DNA of 64,000 nt from Sarcomyxa edulis (Eukaryota > Basidiomycota > Agaricomycetes > Agaricales > Mycenaceae): NCBI GenBank assembly GCA_009761415.1, contig QUOL01000001.1, positions 2,542,001-2,606,000 on the forward strand, given 5' to 3'. Shown one piece after another: positions 35,030 through 45,530 of this stretch. The position numbers and the translations under genes were made by a program. Numbering within the stretch: position 1 is the first letter of the stretch; every line of letters begins with the position of its first letter. The notes beneath the pieces are model-generated. The model had not been told where the DNA came from. It made no database searches and saw only the letters and a list, made by a program, of their open reading frames with translations.

Positions 35030-36394
35030 TCACATGCCAATTTGTGGACCATCTGGATCATAGAGAAGCCCCGTGTCTATCTCGTCGTATTCTTCAAGTT
35101 CCACAATCTCCCGCAGGCGAGAAAATATGGGAGTAAGTCGATCGATCCCAGGCTGTAGTCCGAACCACATGTAGGCCCTAACCTTTGATATCGGATGTCC
35201 AGTAGTGGCCCGTCGACAGAGAGATGCGTATAACAACTCGTAAAGCTCGACGATGGTATCGTCATCGTTGTGATTGATGACGGTCAGACAAGACAAAGAT
35301 GGCCAGAGGTGAGTGAATTCACGATGATGGGCGAGGGGGAACGGATCGATGTCATCATTGTTTGAGATTTCCAAGTGGGTGATATTTGGGAAAGCAAAGA
35401 AAAACGCTGGGTCGGTGTCTTCTAAATTGAATGAGTCCAATCGAAGAGTGCGCAGTTTCGAGTATTTCCTGTTACTAAAGGGTAGAATGAAAAGATGGGA
35501 AGGATCCTGACCGTCCATCAACTCGACTTCTAAGTACTCCAAATTTGGCATGAACAGATGCCGCAAAGCACAACGACAGCCTAGCTTGTGTCCTTCGTAC
35601 AGGCCAACAGCGAAAGTGCGCAGCGAAGGAGCTACGATAGACGGGGCGTCTTCGGGAGCACTATCGAGCTCTAGAGTGCCCAACGCAGGAAGTATGAGAG
35701 TGGCCAATGCAGGTGAGCTGATGATCAGATCACGAATTTCCACGTAATTTGGTTCCCAGTAGAAGATATTGAGATATGTGAGGTTCTTCAGAGAGGGCGC
35801 AAATTTCTGTGAGACATTGCGAAGCTTCAAAAACCGTAGCGCAGGACTGCTACCAAGGAAAGGATAGTCAATCGGCGAACCTGACCATATTGTGTCTCCG
35901 TTATGAGCCCAAATGATAATTTTTTGAGCGTTAGGAAGGTCGACCTGAGAGAATACTGAGGCAAAAATAGCGAGATCATAGATCGACTCTGCTTTGGCAA
36001 AGATTGAGCGCCATCGGGAGCTCTGTCGGATGATGGCATCTAGAACGAGTTTATCGGGGTATGGAGTAAAGTTGATCGTGACATCTAGAGGGTGATCTTG
36101 AGAGTACCGTAGATGCTTCAAGAGAACCTCTACGGGCACCCCTCGCTTGATGAAGAATATATCGGTCCAAAGATCTGGTGAAGAGGTCGCGATGTCACGC
36201 CAGTGACGATTGACGCTAGACAGTAAGACGGGAAATGGCAGGGCATCTCTGGGCATGTCTAGCTCGTTATGCATCCCCGTTCGAAACACAGTCATGAGCA
36301 TTTCCAGAGGAATGCGATTTATGTGGCACATTTCATTTCTGAGGTGCGTGTTCATTGGATTTTGGCTGGTCGAGGATAGGCCGAATATTGGCAC
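35030..36394 (-). CDS. F-box-like, leucine-rich protein
   Basis: Single-exon ORF of 454 residues (MPIFGLSSTSQNPMNTHLRN). The N-terminus carries an F-box: INRIPLEMLMTVFRTG and, after a gap, LLSSVNRHWRDIATSSPDLW. The rest has repeated leucine-rich segments (e.g. LRFLKLRNVSQKFAPSLKNL, SKLRTLRLDSFNLED, FPNITHLEISNNDD). This matches the F-box/LRR proteins that are expanded in Agaricomycetes and act as substrate receptors of SCF ubiquitin ligases. The target is unknown. An upstream exon near 36450-36560 cannot be excluded. TAG or TGA stop at 35030. Confidence 0.75.
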   Translation of the reverse strand: MPIFGLSSTSQNPMNTHLRNEMCHINRIPLEMLMTVFRTGMHNELDMPRDALPFPVLLSSVNRHWRDIATSSPDLWTDIFFIKRGVPVEVLLKHLRYSQDHPLDVTINFTPYPDKLVLDAIIRQSSRWRSIFAKAESIYDLAIFASVFSQVDLPNAQKIIIWAHNGDTIWSGSPIDYPFLGSSPALRFLKLRNVSQKFAPSLKNLTYLNIFYWEPNYVEIRDLIISSPALATLILPALGTLELDSAPEDAPSIVAPSLRTFAVGLYEGHKLGCRCALRHLFMPNLEYLEVELMDGQDPSHLFILPFSNRKYSKLRTLRLDSFNLEDTDPAFFFAFPNITHLEISNNDDIDPFPLAHHREFTHLWPSLSCLTVINHNDDDTIVELYELLYASLCRRATTGHPISKVRAYMWFGLQPGIDRLTPIFSRLREIVELEEYDEIDTGLLYDPDGPQIGM

Positions 36395-36675
36395 CTAGAA
36401 TACGTGGGTAAGTGATATATCAATGTAGGATGTTGGAACTTACGAGATATTCGAAAAACCGCCTTCAAGGACTCCGGTGTTGGTGGTTCAGATCCACGTT
36501 GAATTTGACCTCGGGATTGGTGTTTCGGTAGAATTGGTACGAATCTAGTCGAATTGTGCACGAATTGTAGTCATATTCGGTCAGGTGACCGCGCCCGTCG
36601 CGGTCTGTTGATTTCGACCCAAAATGACTCTGAACTCGTCTACACGCTACTAGTAGATCACACTTTCAAACCAGA

Positions 36676-37992
36676 ATGTCTCAACTATCTCAAGCCTCTC
36701 AGAACCCAGATGCTCCAGAAGAATATCACTTTACTGGCCCTCTTCTTGTCAACAAACTTCAGGAAGCCGGAATTCACCCGAACGATATCAAGAAACTTGC
36801 TGAAGCTGGACTGAACACCGTCGAGGCTGTCGCTTTCACTCCCAAAAAAGCTCTCATTACAATCAAAGGCATCTCTGATCAAAAGGCAGATAAGATCCTC
36901 GCTGAAGGTACCTGCTGTCTTCCTACATTTTCATACTGAAATGCTGACTGATAGTCGGATAGCCCAGAAGATTGTTCCTCTTGGGTTCCAGAGCGCAACG
37001 GAAGTACATGCGCGTCGTTCTGAGCTTGTTCATATTACTACTGGGTCGAAGCAGCTGGATGCTCTTCTGGGAGGTACGAGCCCTGCTCTACGATTCACTA
37101 CAGTCGTCTTGACATCATTGTTCATGCAGGTGGCATCGAAACTGGAGCGATAACAGAGCTTTTCGGCGAGTTTCGTACAGGGAAATCTCAACTCTGTCAT
37201 ACTCTTGCTGTTACGTGTCAGTTACCAGTCAGTATGGGTGGTGGCGAGGGCAAGTGTTTGTACATCGATACCGAAGGAACGTTTCGTCCTGTGCGTCTTC
37301 TGGCCGTAGCGGAGCGGTATGGCCTCAATGGAGAGGAAGTCCTGGATAATGTGGCATATGCGCGTGCATATAACGCTGATCATCAGAACTCGTTGTTAAC
37401 CAGCGCCAGCGCCCTCATGTCAGAATCAAGGTGCGTACGGCCTCTCAACTCATTGTATGCGCATTGTTCAACGTGTATGAGATTGTACGTACATGCAGAT
37501 TTTGTCTCCTCATCGTCGACTCGTGTACAGCTCTATATCGTACCGATTTCAGTGGTCGTGGTGAGCTATCGTCGCGCCAGAACCATTTGGGCAAGTTCTT
37601 GCGCACCCTCCAACGTCTGGCAGATGAGGTACGTAGTCCAGGCTTTCCCCGTCTTTCGCGTCTCAGAATGGTGTTTTCCAGTTCGGTATCGCGGTCGTCG
37701 TAACAAATCAAGTCATGTCCAATCCCGATGCGTCGGCTGGTCCATACGCATCCAACGAGAAGAAGCCCATCGGTGGAAACATTATGGCCCACGCTTCCAC
37801 CACCAGGTATGTACAATACTCATCCTTGAATTGTTGTCGTCTTCAACAAATTCTACCCTTAGGCTTCAACTCAAGAAATCCCGGGGAAACACTCGTTCTT
37901 GCAAGATCTACGATTCCCCTTGTCTACCCGAGATGGAGACACACTTTGCCATCCTTGCTAGTGGTATCGGCGATCCTGAGGAGGAAGTATAG
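36676..37992 (+). CDS. RAD51: RAD51 recombinase
   Basis: Eukaryotic RecA-type ATPase that forms the nucleoprotein filament in homologous recombination. The start [19 protein letters not shown] at 36676 is followed by the helix-hairpin-helix region ([20 protein letters not shown]). Then come [20 protein letters not shown], Walker [36 protein letters not shown] and Walker [21 protein letters not shown], and [16 protein letters not shown]. The N-terminal domain and the TATEVH-type sequence set it apart from DMC1, which has a different linker. Introns are 45-70 nt; one uses the second of two nearby AGs near 36964. TAG/TAA at 37990-37992 after GIGDPEEEV. It is divergent from the F-box gene with a 281-bp spacer. 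Confidence 0.93.
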
Positions 37993-38262
37993 GTATTGTA
38001 TTTGTTGGTTATGCTTTATGGACTTGCTTTCTCTCTGGATGACACAGTACAATTTCCTTTTTCCATTTGATACTACAAGGCGCCGCTCGTTACTCTATTG
38101 TACAAGTATACATGCTTTTTTGCTATTCTATAAGTCAAAATTGTCCAGTTGAATGGTGGGATGGATAGTCAGTTGAGTGAATATCTTGAATGCATGCAAC
38201 GTCCGTAATGTGATATGTACCGAATCGGTTTTTGTTTGTAACGAGCCGAACGATGAGGGAGA

Positions 38263-39739
38263 TCAAGCCAATAGCCGGGTGAGGATATTGGCGTTGGTCT
38301 GACTGATGAGGTCTTTTAGTTTGTTGACATCCGCTGGGCTGACGTCCGCGATATCGGCCATGAGATATGCAATATCCCCCTTGGAATCCGAGTACTGTTT
38401 CTCGACATTGTATGGCGACAAAACGTCATTGACCTGTTTGAGTACACCGGGCTGGTTCTTGTGCACATGGCAGATACGGACGTGGTCACCCTGTTCAGCG
38501 GTAATCGCACGCAAGTCGACTTCGGGGAAATTGACCGCTCCGAGGGTCGACCCGTACCCGAGGTAACGAGTTAAGGCTGCTGCAACTTCTTCTCCGATCA
38601 TGCGCTGAGCCTCTTCCGTGGATCCTCCGATATGAGGGGTGAGGATGATGTTGGGAAGAGATCGGAGAGCTGTTGCCCACGAATTGAGTTGGTCGTCAAA
38701 GGGCGCGCCATTAGCACCTGGCTCAGAGGGGAAAACGTCGATAGCAGCACCTGCGAGGTGACCGGATTTGACGGCATCAACGAGAGCGGGAATATCGACA
38801 ACGGAGCCACGGGCGTTGTTAATGAGGTATGAACCTTTTTTCATCAAGGCAAGCTCCTTGTGAGAGATCATGTTTTTCGTTTCGGGGAGTTCGGGAACGT
38901 GGAGAGTGACGAAGTCTGACTCTCGTAGAAGAGTGGCCAAGGAGTCAACTTGTCGAGCAGAACCCAATGGCATGATCATGAGGACATCATGAAACACGAC
39001 GCGTATACCGAATGATTCGGCTAGGACGGAAAGTTGGGACCCGATGTGACCATAACCCACAATGCCAAGGGTCTTTCCGCGAACCTCCCAGCAGCCTTTT
39101 GACTGCTTGTTCCAGATGCCCTGACGCAACTCGTACGCACGCTCGAAGAGCTGACGGGAAAGGGCAATGACTTCCGACATTACGAGCTCTGCTACAGAGC
39201 GCGAGTTGGAGAAGGGAGAATTGAAGACAGGGATACCAGCTTTCGCTGCAGTAGGCAGGTCGACCTGGTTTGTGCCTATACAAAAGCACCCGATCACTAG
39301 GAGCTGATATATACGTTAATTCAGTTATACAGGACATGAGTGCTGCGAAGCCTACCTTGGAAGCTGCCTTGATGACTCTTTCTGTGATCTTCGTCTTGCT
39401 ACGAATGCCAATGGCATGGTAAAAACCGATCTTCTCGACAAGCTCGTCCTCCGACATCGAGGTTTTGTAGTGGTCTACGGTGAACCCCTGCTCGCGGAAG
39501 GCAGCAACAGCGTCCTGGCTGATATTCTCGAGAATCAAAAGCTTGAGATCATCGTTTTCGATGGGGTGAAGAACCTTTGGTTGGCGAACGTGAGTGTCCT
39601 GACGAACTGCCCGAAGTCTGTCATGGAGGGTGTTGTGAGTTGGTGACACCGATGCGGCGACAACATTTTCGGTGGAACGGGGGATGGAAATTGGGTTGGA
39701 CATGATGGTCTGGTTGAAGAAGCTGCTGTTGGCACTCAT
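38263..39739 (-). CDS. SER3: D-3-phosphoglycerate dehydrogenase with ACT domain
   Basis: First enzyme of serine biosynthesis, oxidising 3-phosphoglycerate to 3-phosphohydroxypyruvate with NAD. Start complement 39737-39739 (MSANSSFFNQTIMSNPI), followed by an N-terminal extension typical of fungal Ser3/Ser33. The substrate-binding lobe gives GIRSKTKITERVI. The Rossmann motif is LGIVGYGHIGSQLSVLAES; the catalytic Arg and Glu blocks are SYLINNARGSVVDIPAL and IDVFPSEPGANG, and the catalytic His is in ILTPHIGGSTEEAQ. The C-terminal ACT domain (HVRICHVHKNQPGVLKQVND) is a regulatory serine-binding fold. One or two introns. TGA at 38263-38265. Divergent from HIS7 over 212 bp. Confidence 0.93.
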
Positions 39740-39951
39740 CTTTATAGAAGGATTTATGTAAGAGAGTAAAAATTTACAAGGTGTAAAGTAACAGCACCGA
39801 ACGCTGTAAATTCGGAAATGCAAAGCACGCAAGACCCCTCAATTCCAAATTTATTTTTACTTTTGACTCGATTCGTGAAATGTCCTCAGAGTCTTGCAAG
39901 AGTCTTGGCTGAAATTTGGCAACACTCCCCATCCTCCTCGAAAGCAACACC
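39740..39951. promoter_or_regulatory. 212-bp bidirectional promoter shared by SER3 and HIS7
   Basis: Space between the start codons of two amino-acid biosynthesis genes. It contains one TGACTC core at 39864-39869, the half site bound by Gcn4/CPC1-type bZIP activators in fungi. General amino-acid control of both genes is inferred and not proven. Confidence 0.5.
39864..39869 (+). promoter_or_regulatory. TGACTC, candidate Gcn4/CPC1-type core site
   Basis: Hexamer TGACTC within ACTTTTGACTCGATTCG. It is the core of the yeast general-control element (TGACTCA). A six-base match is expected often by chance, but its place between two amino-acid genes is suggestive. Confidence 0.4.
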
Positions 39952-41678
39952 ATGGGTCTATATCTCCTGGACTACGGCGCTGGAAACGTACAGAGCCTCG
40001 CCAACTCTATCACAAAACTCGGACATCAATTTACCTGGATATCATCTCCAGCCGATTTTGCAAAGGCCACAGTCAGTCGTCATCCTCGAAATAACCCTCC
40101 ATCTGTAATTTATATTATCCTCCTTCTTAGAGCCTAGTGTTCCCCGGCGTGGGCGCTTTCGAGACCGCGATCGAACATCTGACTTCAAGTGGTCTCCTTG
40201 AACCCCTCCGTGAATACATCAAGTCTGGGAAACCCTATTTTGGAATATGTATAGGCATGCAAGTACTCTTCCAGTCGTCCGACGAGTGCCCCGCATCTCG
40301 AGGTCTAGGAGTTATACCATGTCCCATCGAACGGTTTCAAGACACGGATAAATCAGTACCCCACATAGGATGGAACACTCCCGATTTCTTCGACTCCGCA
40401 GAGAAACCAGACGAGGGAATGATCGAATCACCATACTACTATTTCGTGCATTCTTACTGTGCTAAATATGACCCAGAAAGATACCCCGAAGCTGCCCAAA
40501 TGGCCCATAGTACCACGCAATACGGCCAAGAAATATTCATGTCGTCCGTCCGGAAAGACAACGTTTTCGCAACACAATTTCACCCTGAAAAATCAGGCCC
40601 AGCAGGTCTCGCATTTCTTGATGCCTGGCTCCGTGAACCAGCATCAGCACGATCCTCTGGCCCAACTACACCTCGGATACCTCGCATCCCAAAACCCGCG
40701 TACAATCTCACAAAACGTATCGTCGCATGCATGGACGTCCGTGCAAACGACCAAGGCGATCTCGTGGTGACCAAAGGCGACCAATACGACGTACGTGAAA
40801 AAGCCACTACTTCCGTAACCGCAGGAGCGGTCCGTAATCTTGGAAAACCTGTTTCTCTCGCTGCACGATATTACGCGTCTGGTGCAGACGAGCTGTGTCT
40901 ACTCAATATCACGTCCTTCCGTCATTCGCCCCTCCGTGATCAGCCCATGCTAGCCGTCGTACGTGCGGCCGCCGAATGCATATTTGTACCCTTGACTATT
41001 GGCGGTGGTATCAAGGACTCGGTCGACCCGGACGGTACGAAACGGAGTGCACTCGAAGTAGCTGGTGCATATTTCAGAGCCGGCGCAGATAAAGTCAGTA
41101 TAGGTTCTGAGGCGGTATACGCCGTAGAGAAGTTCAGGGACAACGGTTGGGTAAAGGGAGATGGTACGAGTGCTATCGAGAGCATCGCGCATGCGTACGG
41201 GCGACAGGCCGTGGTTGTTTCGATTGATCCTCGGAGAGTTTACGTGGAGGAGACGTACGACGGACCATATAAGGCTGAAGTTGTGCGGGGACGACCCGAT
41301 GGACTGGAAAGTGACCGCGGTAAAGCGTGGTGGTATCAGTGTACGGTTTCGGGAGGCAGAGAATCTCGGAATCTTTCTGTGGTTCAGCTCGCGCAAGGTG
41401 TGGAGACGCTTGGTGCTGGTGAGATATTGGTGAATAGCATCGATAGGGATGGGACTGGTGTAGGATTTGATTTGGATTTAGTGAAGCTGGTGAAGAGATC
41501 AGTGAGAATACCCGTGGTTGCTAGCAGCGGAGCAGGGACGAAGGGGCACTTTGTCGACGTGTTTGAACAAACTGGAGTCGAAGCCGCATTGGCTGCTGGG
41601 ATCTTCCATAGGGAGGAGGTTGGCATCGGAGAAGTGAAAGAGGCGTTGAGAGAAGCGGGGATCAACGTTAGGAATTGA
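39952..41678 (+). CDS. HIS7: HIS7, bifunctional imidazole glycerol phosphate synthase (HisH-HisF fusion)
   Basis: Makes imidazole glycerol phosphate and AICAR in histidine biosynthesis. The start at 39952 (MGLYLLDYGAGNVQSLANS) sits in a good context; an ATG at 39916 would add 12 residues. One intron (GTCAGT...CTTAG, about 40071-40132) joins KAT to SLVFPGVGAFETAI. The glutaminase half has the nucleophile YFGICIGMQVLFQ and the His-Glu pair FATQFHPEKSG. The cyclase half begins near KRIVACMDVRANDQGDLVVT and has ADELCLLNITSFR, LTIGGGIKD and VVASSGAGTKGHFVDV. 513 residues remain after the first exon, a normal fungal fusion. TGA at 41676-41678. Confidence 0.94.
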
Positions 41679-42186
41679 CTTGTACTTGCCAAAAGAATTC
41701 ACATTCCCGAAAACAGTCTTTTTGACGTCCATACAACCAAAAAGAATACTAAAATTGAAGGAAAGTAACATACAGGAGCAATCAAAGGTACAGTGATACG
41801 TTCAACCTACAAGGTTTCCAGTCAACTCGTGGAGGGCGTGTCGTAGATATATTCGGAACATTGAAAAGAAAGGAGGGGATGGTGTACATGTACAACGAAA
41901 TAGGGCGTTAGTTCGCAAGGAGACAGGAAGAGGAAAAAGACAGACGACAAGAAAGAAAGGAAACGGTCTGAAAGGGAGATATCTGCGTAGGGATGCGATG
42001 GTTCCGGAATTTGAAGGAGTAGGTGGTATGTAGATGGTAGATGGTAGGTTGCATAGATATACCACACAGACGGGGACAAGTAGAAATGACAGATGCAACA
42101 AGTAAAAGAACGAAATTGAGCGAAAATTCATAAGGCTCCAAGGGCAAAGAGAACTAGGACTGGGAATATAGGCCAAACTCGCAATC
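41679..42186. other. Convergent 3' intergenic region
   Basis: 508 bp between HIS7 and PAL1 stop codons. It is rich in purine tracts on the plus strand (e.g. GAGACAGGAAGAGGAAAAAG). ORFs here are low-complexity shadows. Presumably two long 3' UTRs. Confidence 0.4.
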
Positions 42187-43774
42187 TTACTTGGCGCCTC
42201 GTACTGCGGTGCGCATCTTCTTCATCAGGCTCGTCTTTCTGCCGAGACCGGGTGACATGGCGCCTCCCTGTTGATCCTCAAAGTAGCCTGCATTTTGGCC
42301 ATTGCTGTTGCTGTGCTCGGGGGAGGGGGGAGTGGCTGGCAAATCTTTGTTTATAGTGTGCGACCTAGTATGGCCGTGGGATCTCGAATCCTCTATGAAG
42401 ACGAAGGGTTCCTCGGTGGTCGGCGAGACCTGGTTGCCTCGCGCGCCACCGCCGAATCGCCCAAGGAAGGAGTTCTGCGATCGATGGGTGGGACGAGTGC
42501 CAGCGAGGACTGGAGGGTAAGAGTTGGCGTGATCCGAGCTCGGCGATGGAGGAGAGGGTGGGCCGCTCTCGTCGTAACCTGCACCGACAGGAACGTTAGG
42601 TGCGTCTCGCATCTTGCGGATTCTGTGCATGAGGGACTTGGATCGCTTGGGCGCTCCACCAGGGGATCCTGGAGATCCTGGTGCGTCGCCGCCGATAGCA
42701 TCAGAATTGGCGTCGGGTACGAAGATAGGTTGAGGCGGGGGAAGGGCGGTCCGTCTACCCGCTCCACGGGCGCGTGGGGATTGTCCTTCGTCAAGGTACT
42801 GATTATAGACTTCTCGGGCATCGCGACCATCTTTGGTGCGCTTGGGGGCGCCACTACGAGAGGTGGAGTTGGATGAATTATGAGAGTCTTTGCCGTTATA
42901 GATGGAGCTTGAGGGTGTATCTCCTGCTCGTCCTCCGCCTGCGAAGAACTCTTCGTATGGTTCTGGTTCATGAATACCCCACGCTTCAGCGATGGCGTCT
43001 ACTTTCTTCTTGGGGGGTTCATAATCGCTGTTGCTGTTGGAAAAGGCAGTATAGGCACTAGCTGAGGGGTAGGGATTATCATTGTATTGAGGTGTTTCTT
43101 CAGGGCGGGAACTCCAGGCGAGCATTGGTGCCTTTGTACGGTGTCGATTGCGAGAGGGAGCGCAAGCGTCAAAGGGGCCATCGTGATGGAACACTAGGAG
43201 TGATCGATCAGTTGGATCGCGGAGAATGTAAGAGGGCGCTGTGACTTACTGGGGCCCACACCGGTAAAGTCAAGGCGGTCGATGACATCTGCATGTTGAG
43301 AACCTTTCTTGGAGCCTTTCTTGTTGCTTGCTTTTGCCTTTTCTACGGCGGCGGCAGCGGCGATGACAGAGTCTTGAGAATGTGAGCGACGAGTAGGAGG
43401 CGGAGCATGGCGCGTTGTGGTGGCGGGAGAAGGCCTGTATATGGGCATGAGCGAACGATAAGGTATGGAACGAGAAGAAGAAAAACGAACATTTGAGTTT
43501 GACTTCGACCCATCTTTGTGCGAGGACTATAATCTGTTACACCTCGAACGGTGACTGTATCGCGAACTGCTTCTGCGATATCCCGCTGTTGGTCGCGGAT
43601 TGCGGGGGCAGACTTTGGAATAGCGGAAGGCATTCTGGAAGACTTTTGAGCAGATTTAGGAGGAGGAGGAGGCGGTCGTGAAGAGAGTCGTGTTGGAGAT
43701 GAAGGATCGACAAAAGGATCGGATGAGGACCTTAGGCGAGAAGTTGGTTGTCGTGAGGGATGGACTGCAGTCAT
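42187..43774 (-). CDS. PAL1: Pal1-family cell morphology protein
   Basis: Cortical, endocytosis-associated protein of the Pal1 family (PF08316), which in fission yeast keeps cell shape at growing tips and binds Sla2. The start at complement 43772-43774 (MTAVHPSRQPTSRLRSSSDP) opens a Ser/Pro-rich N-terminus. Two introns join to SQHADVIDRLDFTGVGP and MFHHDGPFDACAPSRNRH, the core Pal1 signature, followed by KAPMLAW. A conserved AEAWGIHEPEPYEEFFAGG and a repetitive Ser/Pro/Gly-rich tail follow, ending KMRTAVRGAK. One intron starts with GTTCGT at complement 43485-43490. Mostly disordered; the Pal1 box is the only ordered part. Confidence 0.87.
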
Positions 43775-44059
43775 GGTGGACCAGATACTCCAGCGACAAG
43801 TCACGAACGATCTGCTGTTCAATTTCAATTTCACACGCCAAGACAACTCACTTGGCGGGAATCCTGCTAGTATTAGCTGGTTAGTAGCTGGCTGTGATGC
43901 TCGTCGTCGTCTACGATGGCGAGGAAAGACTTTGAGTCGACTCAAGTCAAGATGTGCGGCGGTTGTGGCCACTCTTACGGCCTGGTGGGGCCACCTTGGC
44001 ATCCAGTACCAGCCACTCTCCTGCTGACCTTCACAAATTCTGCTAATCTATCTTCCACT

Positions 44060-44076
44060 GGGTGACTTCCCGTAAG
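44060..44076 (+). repeat. Left terminal inverted repeat of the MITE-like element
   Basis: GGGTGACTTCCCGTAAG. It is identical in reverse complement to 44889-44905 and preceded by ACT. Confidence 0.85.
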
Positions 44077-44888
44077 AATCTACAGACGAAATTCCATCAA
44101 ATCTGTCTGCAGATGTCGCCATGCCGGGATGCCGAGCGCAAATTCAATCAATTTGGAGGTCCGCTGGTCAAAAGTTACCTCTGCAGATTTTCGCGTCGTC
44201 AAGACGTTTCCACAACAAATTCCATTCTACAGAGGGGTCATGACCCCCCTACAGACCTCAGAATACGTCGAATTTGATCTTTCGTCGCATAAAATTCATA
44301 TATCCGAGTGTCGATCATGTTTTCAGACTCCGTGGCTTTCAATCGCCACTTATTAAGAGCAATACCAGCTGAGTGTTTCCTATCTCTTTCTCTTCCCTTA
44401 CTGTCTTTACTTTTTTTCTTCACTCTACGGCATTTTCATATTTTTGTGTCATGCATTCCCACCAGCAAGGGTTTTCTGAAGTAAGTCCCAGGTCCAACGC
44501 GAAGATACTAGCGGAGCCCGTCAATCTTACACACTCCCTCCTATGGCTCGTCACTCGGAACCTCTCTTTCACTGACGACCAGTTTTCTCGCCTAACCTAT
44601 ACACCCATACACCTTTCCCTCTTCCTCGATAGACACCGAGGAGAAGAGTGAGACCCAAAGCAGCTTGCATCGAACAGTTTCGTCATCGAGTCGCGGCTTT
44701 TCCTCGAGAAGACGAAGAGAGTAGATCGTCTGACATGGCAAGGGAGAAAACTTAAGGGAGATCTTGTGATCTGAATGTTTCCATGCTGTAGATTTACAGA
44801 CTTCGAGCTTACGGTTTGCAGACGTCGCTGTAGATTTATTTGAAATTGTTCGGAGCTCGAAATTTAGCATCAGAATCTACAGAAAAAC

Positions 44889-44905
44889 CTTACGGGAAGT
44901 CACCC
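44889..44905 (-). repeat. Right terminal inverted repeat of the MITE-like element
   Basis: CTTACGGGAAGTCACCC, the exact complement of the left repeat, followed by ACT. Confidence 0.85.
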
Positions 44906-45530
44906 ACTTGATCAGGCCATCATCCAGAGGCTGCCAGGCCTCTACTCGGCTGCATTTATGGTGCTACACGACTGCTACTAGCTGCTACTGCGCTGCCACT
45001 AGCCAGGGGATAGCTCCAACAGTAACCTCGGCATCATCCATAATAATGGTACGTGCTCATTTACAATACACGCTATCTTATTTTTAGGACTAGGTCCTGA
45101 ACCCCACACCGCGTAGACGCTGTGAGAATGACAGGCTCATCAGCTTATCGACGTCTATCCTCATACTTAGTCTCTTCATATCACTGGCTGGACAGGCCTT
45201 CAATATGACATGGTTCGCACTATCAAGGCCTGACCCGTATCTTCCCTTGTATGGCCTCGGCTAGCTCCCACTCTAAAGTCCTCAGCCTCGCGCGTCTGAT
45301 GGTCGTAACGTTAACGTACGCACGCACCCTGGTCCTTCGAAGCTTTACAAGCAGCCAAGATCCGGTCTGCCATTTCTCTTGTTATCTATCAACACGACGT
45401 TATCCCACTAAGGTTAAGCTCCTAGCCAGATTTCCCATAAGTACCCCTCCGATATGTGGGGTATGGTTCTTGTCCCTTTTCCAAAGGTATAAACGTCTTT
45501 ATAGTCGAACTCCTTCCTTCGAATATCAGC
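44906..45530. other. Intergenic region upstream of homospermidine synthase
   Basis: 625 bp between the MITE-like element and the next gene, so it is the promoter region. It contains CTGCTACTAGCTGCTACTGCGCTGCC-like CTGC-rich sequence near 44960-45005. No coding potential seen; the transposon insertion lies about 625 bp upstream of the start codon. Confidence 0.4.

Larger units (their letters stand above)
44060..44905. mobile_element. Non-autonomous DNA transposon (MITE-like) with 17-bp TIRs
   Basis: 846-bp element bounded by perfect inverted repeats GGGTGACTTCCCGTAAG (44060-44076) and its complement (44889-44905), flanked by the 3-bp direct repeat ACT (44057-44059 and 44906-44908), a likely target site duplication. 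The interior lacks a transposase ORF. It carries four exact copies of AATCTACAG/CTGTAGATT close to the ends (44077-44085, 44786-44794, 44828-44836, 44874-44882), two in each orientation, as expected for subterminal transposase-binding sites. The 3-bp duplication and GGG start fit PIF/Harbinger- or CACTA-like classes, but ACT is not the usual TWA target, so the superfamily is open. Confidence 0.8.

Noticed and set aside
42271..42876. 201-codon plus-strand ORF opposite PAL1
   Set aside because: It covers the low-complexity Ser/Pro/Gly-rich tail of PAL1 in antisense and has no domain.
44129..44870. Small ORFs inside the MITE-like element
   Set aside because: All are under 95 codons, on both strands and without transposase motifs.
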